Shown piece by piece: positions 14,430 through 16,581 of a stretch of 16,581 nucleotides of DNA. This DNA is from an uncultured Clostridia bacterium (GTDB taxonomy: Bacteria > Bacillota > Clostridia > Christensenellales > Aristaeellaceae): contig CAKUFB010000031.1 in NCBI GenBank assembly GCA_934647145.1, forward strand, positions 1 to 16,581, written 5' to 3'. A program made the position numbers and the translations under genes. Numbering within the stretch: the stretch's first letter is position 1; every line of letters begins with the position of its first letter. Below the pieces are notes generated by a model. It made no database searches and was not told the DNA's origin. It worked only from the letters and a program-made list of their open reading frames with translations.

Positions 14430-15134
14430 GTGAACAGAGGTTTCCTCAAGGGCATGCGGCAGGGTGTTCCGATCTGCCTGGGCTATCTGTCGGTATCCTT
14501 CGGGTTTGGCATACTGGCGGTCAAGTCGGGCCTGTCGGCGATGACGTCGGTACTCATCTCCATGACCAACCTGACCTCGGCCGGGCAGGCGGCGGGCGTC
14601 GCGATCATCGCATCGGGCGGCACGCTGGTTGAAATGGCGCTGACCCAGCTGGTGATCAACCTGCGATACGCGCTGATGGCCATGTCGCTGTCCCAGAAGC
14701 TGGATTCCTCGTTCAACACCCTCCACCGCATGGCCGCTTCCTTCGGCATCACCGACGAGATCTTCGCCGTGGCCGCGGCGCAGGAGGGGCTGCTGGCCCC
14801 TGCGTACATGTACGGCCTGATTCTCGTGTCGTTTCTGGGCTGGACGGCGGGCACGGCGCTGGGCGCGGCGGCAGGCGAGCTGCTTCCCGCGGCCATCATC
14901 GACGCGATGGGCATCGTGCTCTACGGCATGTTCCTGGCCATCATCATTCCGCCGGCGCGGAAAATGCGCAGCGTGCTGGCGGTTGTGCTGGCCGCGGCGC
15001 TGTTCAGCACGGGGTTTCACTTCCTGCTGCCCGCCGTGTCGGGCGGCTTTGTGATCATCATCAGCGCGGTCGCCGCGGCTGCGCTGGGCGCGGCGCTGTT
15101 CCCGCTGCGCTTCGAGGAGGAAAAAGAGGCATGA
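14430..15134 (+). CDS. azlC: AzlC family branched-chain amino acid exporter subunit
   Basis: A 234-residue membrane protein, the large subunit of the AzlCD exporter (branched-chain amino acids and analogues). Family marks: FLKGMRQGVPICLGYLSVS near the N-terminus, FGFGILAVKSGLSAMTSV, TNLTSAGQAAG, and INLRYALMAMSLSQKL; several further helices follow. Start choice: the reading frame is open further up, but the ATG at 14382 lies inside the promoter -10. Two GTG codons remain, 14409 and 14430, each with its own AAAGGAAG. GTG 14430 gives MNRGFLKGM, the usual family N-terminus, and the usual length. The gene overlaps azlD by 4 bases (ATGA). Confidence 0.9.
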   Translation: MNRGFLKGMRQGVPICLGYLSVSFGFGILAVKSGLSAMTSVLISMTNLTSAGQAAGVAIIASGGTLVEMALTQLVINLRYALMAMSLSQKLDSSFNTLHRMAASFGITDEIFAVAAAQEGLLAPAYMYGLILVSFLGWTAGTALGAAAGELLPAAIIDAMGIVLYGMFLAIIIPPARKMRSVLAVVLAAALFSTGFHFLLPAVSGGFVIIISAVAAAALGAALFPLRFEEEKEA

Positions 15135-15430
15135 ATGTCGCGCTGCAGATGATCGTCATGGCTGGGGTAACCTACCTGATCCGCATGATTCCCTTCACGC
15201 TGTTCCGCCGGAAGATCCGCTCGCGCTTCTTCCGCAGCTTCCTGTACTACATCCCCTACGCGGTGCTCAGCGCCATGACCCTGCCCGCCATCTTCTACTC
15301 GACCGGCAGCGTCGCCGCGTCGGTCGTGGGCACGGCGGCCGCGGTCGCGCTGGCCTACTTCAACTGTCCGCTGATCGTGGTCGCGCTGGCCGCAGCGGCC
15401 GCCGCGCTGGTAAGCGGCTTCATCCTGTAA
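15131..15430 (+). CDS. azlD: AzlD family branched-chain amino acid exporter small subunit
   Basis: A 99-residue protein with about four helices. MAGVTYLIRMIPFTLF (10-25) and YIPYAVLSAMTLPAIF (40-55) are typical of AzlD, which pairs with AzlC to make the exporter. The start ATG overlaps the azlC stop in ATGA, so translation is coupled. GAGGAGGAAAAAG just upstream supplies the ribosome site. A normal family length. No Lrp-type regulator (azlB) is nearby. Confidence 0.92.
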   Translation: MNVALQMIVMAGVTYLIRMIPFTLFRRKIRSRFFRSFLYYIPYAVLSAMTLPAIFYSTGSVAASVVGTAAAVALAYFNCPLIVVALAAAAAALVSGFIL

Positions 15431-15449
15431 ACGAAAGGAAGGCCTCCAG

Positions 15450-16514
15450 ATGAAAAAGCTCCTGTCGCTCCTGCTGGTTCTGCTGACGCTGATGGCGCTG
15501 ACACTGCCTGCCCGGGCGGACAGCCTGCCGCGCTTTGACCGCCTGACCGACGCGGTCGAGTACCTGGTCGCGCAGACGCAGTTCTGCCCCGAGAAGATCG
15601 AGTTTTACCTGACAAACACGCCCTCCTATAACCCGTACGACGTATCCTTCCCGGAGACGCTGCGCGATCTGGCCGGGCAGTACCGCGCGACCATCTGGTA
15701 CACGGGCGACCGGATCACGGTGGAGTACGAGTACTACCCCGGCACGCGCATACTGAGCGCCTTCCTCACGCACACCGAGAATGACCTGACCGGCGAGATG
15801 CTGGAGGCCGCGCAGATTGCCCGGCAGATCGTGAACGAGTGCCCGTTTACCTCCGACTACGACACCGTGCGCTACCTGCACGACTGGCTGTGCGCGCACG
15901 TCAACTACAAGGCCATGCCCGAGGAACGCCCGACCCTGCCCCGGGTGTGCGGCGCGGTCGGCGCGCTGGTGGACGGCGAGGCCAACTGCCAGGGCTACTC
16001 GGACGCGTTTCGGCTGCTGGCGACGCTGGCCGGGCTCGAGGTGCGCAAGCAGAGCGGCGCGGACGGTAACGGCGAGCTGCACGACTGGAACGTGGTGCGC
16101 CTGAACGGCAAATGGTACATCGTGGACACGACCTGCGACGACGTGGAGAACGGCGACGGCTGGCACTACGCCTATATGAACGCCGGACGCGATCTGTGCG
16201 ACTATACCTGGGACGAGGCGCGCTGCGTGGCCCCGGTCAGCGACACGACCGATCCTTCCCTCTGGTACTACGCCCGCGAGAGCACGGCGTTTTCCAGTCT
16301 GGGCAAAATGGCTCAGGCTGCCTTTGTCGCCCGCAGAAATCAGAACCAGCGCGTCTTTTACGCGATGACGCGACAGGCAGGTCTCGACTGGGAGGATCTC
16401 AGCAACGCCGTGCTGAACTACGCAAACCGGCAGGACAGGGCGGTCTCCTGGTACATCTGGTGCGCCAATCGTGCAGGCAATACCTACTATTGCCTGGAGT
16501 GGACCAAGTGGTAA
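15450..16514 (+). CDS. Secreted transglutaminase-like (papain-fold) protein
   Basis: A 354-residue exported protein. The signal peptide is MKK, a leucine-rich core, then PARA with cleavage expected after A23. A transglutaminase-like core lies at about 120-235: YLHDWLCAHVNY (142-153), catalytic C180 in ANCQGYSDAF, H211 in LHDWNVV and D226 in YIVDTTCDD. The Cys-His-Asp triad is complete. In bacteria this fold usually has peptidase-like roles rather than cross-linking; the target here is unknown. About 115 residues follow the core and I do not recognise them; they contain several Trp and Tyr. There is no LPxTG, S-layer or membrane anchor. It begins 19 bases after azlD with AAAGGAAG (15434-15441) and no promoter, so it probably shares the azlCD transcript. 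Confidence 0.88.
   Translation: MKKLLSLLLVLLTLMALTLPARADSLPRFDRLTDAVEYLVAQTQFCPEKIEFYLTNTPSYNPYDVSFPETLRDLAGQYRATIWYTGDRITVEYEYYPGTRILSAFLTHTENDLTGEMLEAAQIARQIVNECPFTSDYDTVRYLHDWLCAHVNYKAMPEERPTLPRVCGAVGALVDGEANCQGYSDAFRLLATLAGLEVRKQSGADGNGELHDWNVVRLNGKWYIVDTTCDDVENGDGWHYAYMNAGRDLCDYTWDEARCVAPVSDTTDPSLWYYARESTAFSSLGKMAQAAFVARRNQNQRVFYAMTRQAGLDWEDLSNAVLNYANRQDRAVSWYIWCANRAGNTYYCLEWTKW

Positions 16515-16581
<67 letters not shown>

Overview
The window reads as an ordinary chromosomal stretch from a GC-rich, low-oxygen Firmicutes bacterium, most likely an uncultured gut member of the Clostridia (Oscillospirales or Christensenellales type). The basis is the gene content (GT2-GtrA fusion, FolT ECF S component, clostridial-style AzlCD, DUF3795 protein, YebC next to MurI), AGGAGG-like ribosome binding sites throughout, sigma-A type promoters, and use of GTG/TTG starts. 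The placement is an inference; no rRNA or marker tree is available. No tRNA, rRNA, CRISPR array, insertion sequence, integrase or phage gene is visible.

Layout, left to right. Bases 1-115 hold a mosaic of palindromes, followed by a small cysteine-rich DUF3795 protein (181-534) and a bidirectional terminator. A minus-strand pair follows: a cytosolic GtaA-like (DUF4965/DUF5127) protein and, 17 bases downstream, a GT2 glycosyltransferase fused to a GtrA membrane domain. A divergent promoter region (about 3685-3772) separates this pair from a plus-strand pair: a beta-class DNA methyltransferase and a tightly coupled protein of unknown function made of two copies of the same small domain. A strong terminator ends that pair. 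Two plus-strand single genes follow: a DUF2142 polytopic membrane protein and a cytosolic GH13 alpha-amylase-type enzyme.

After a 440-base, palindrome-rich gene-free stretch come four minus-strand genes: a two-TM hypothetical protein, murI, yebC and a glycogen branching enzyme of the type typical of eukaryotes. MurI and YebC are separated by only 3 bases and share a good promoter. The last block is on the plus strand: folT, then azlC-azlD and a secreted transglutaminase-like protein in one run. The window ends in a pure G tract that is almost certainly a sequencing or assembly artefact.

Functionally the window mixes alpha-glucan metabolism (GH13 enzyme, branching enzyme), envelope work (GT2-GtrA, DUF2142, MurI, secreted transglutaminase-like protein), small-molecule transport (folate S component, branched-chain amino acid export) and DNA methylation. 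I see no proven new system. The best candidates for a second look are the methyltransferase plus duplicated-domain partner, the palindrome mosaics, and an orphan minus-strand promoter downstream of folT.
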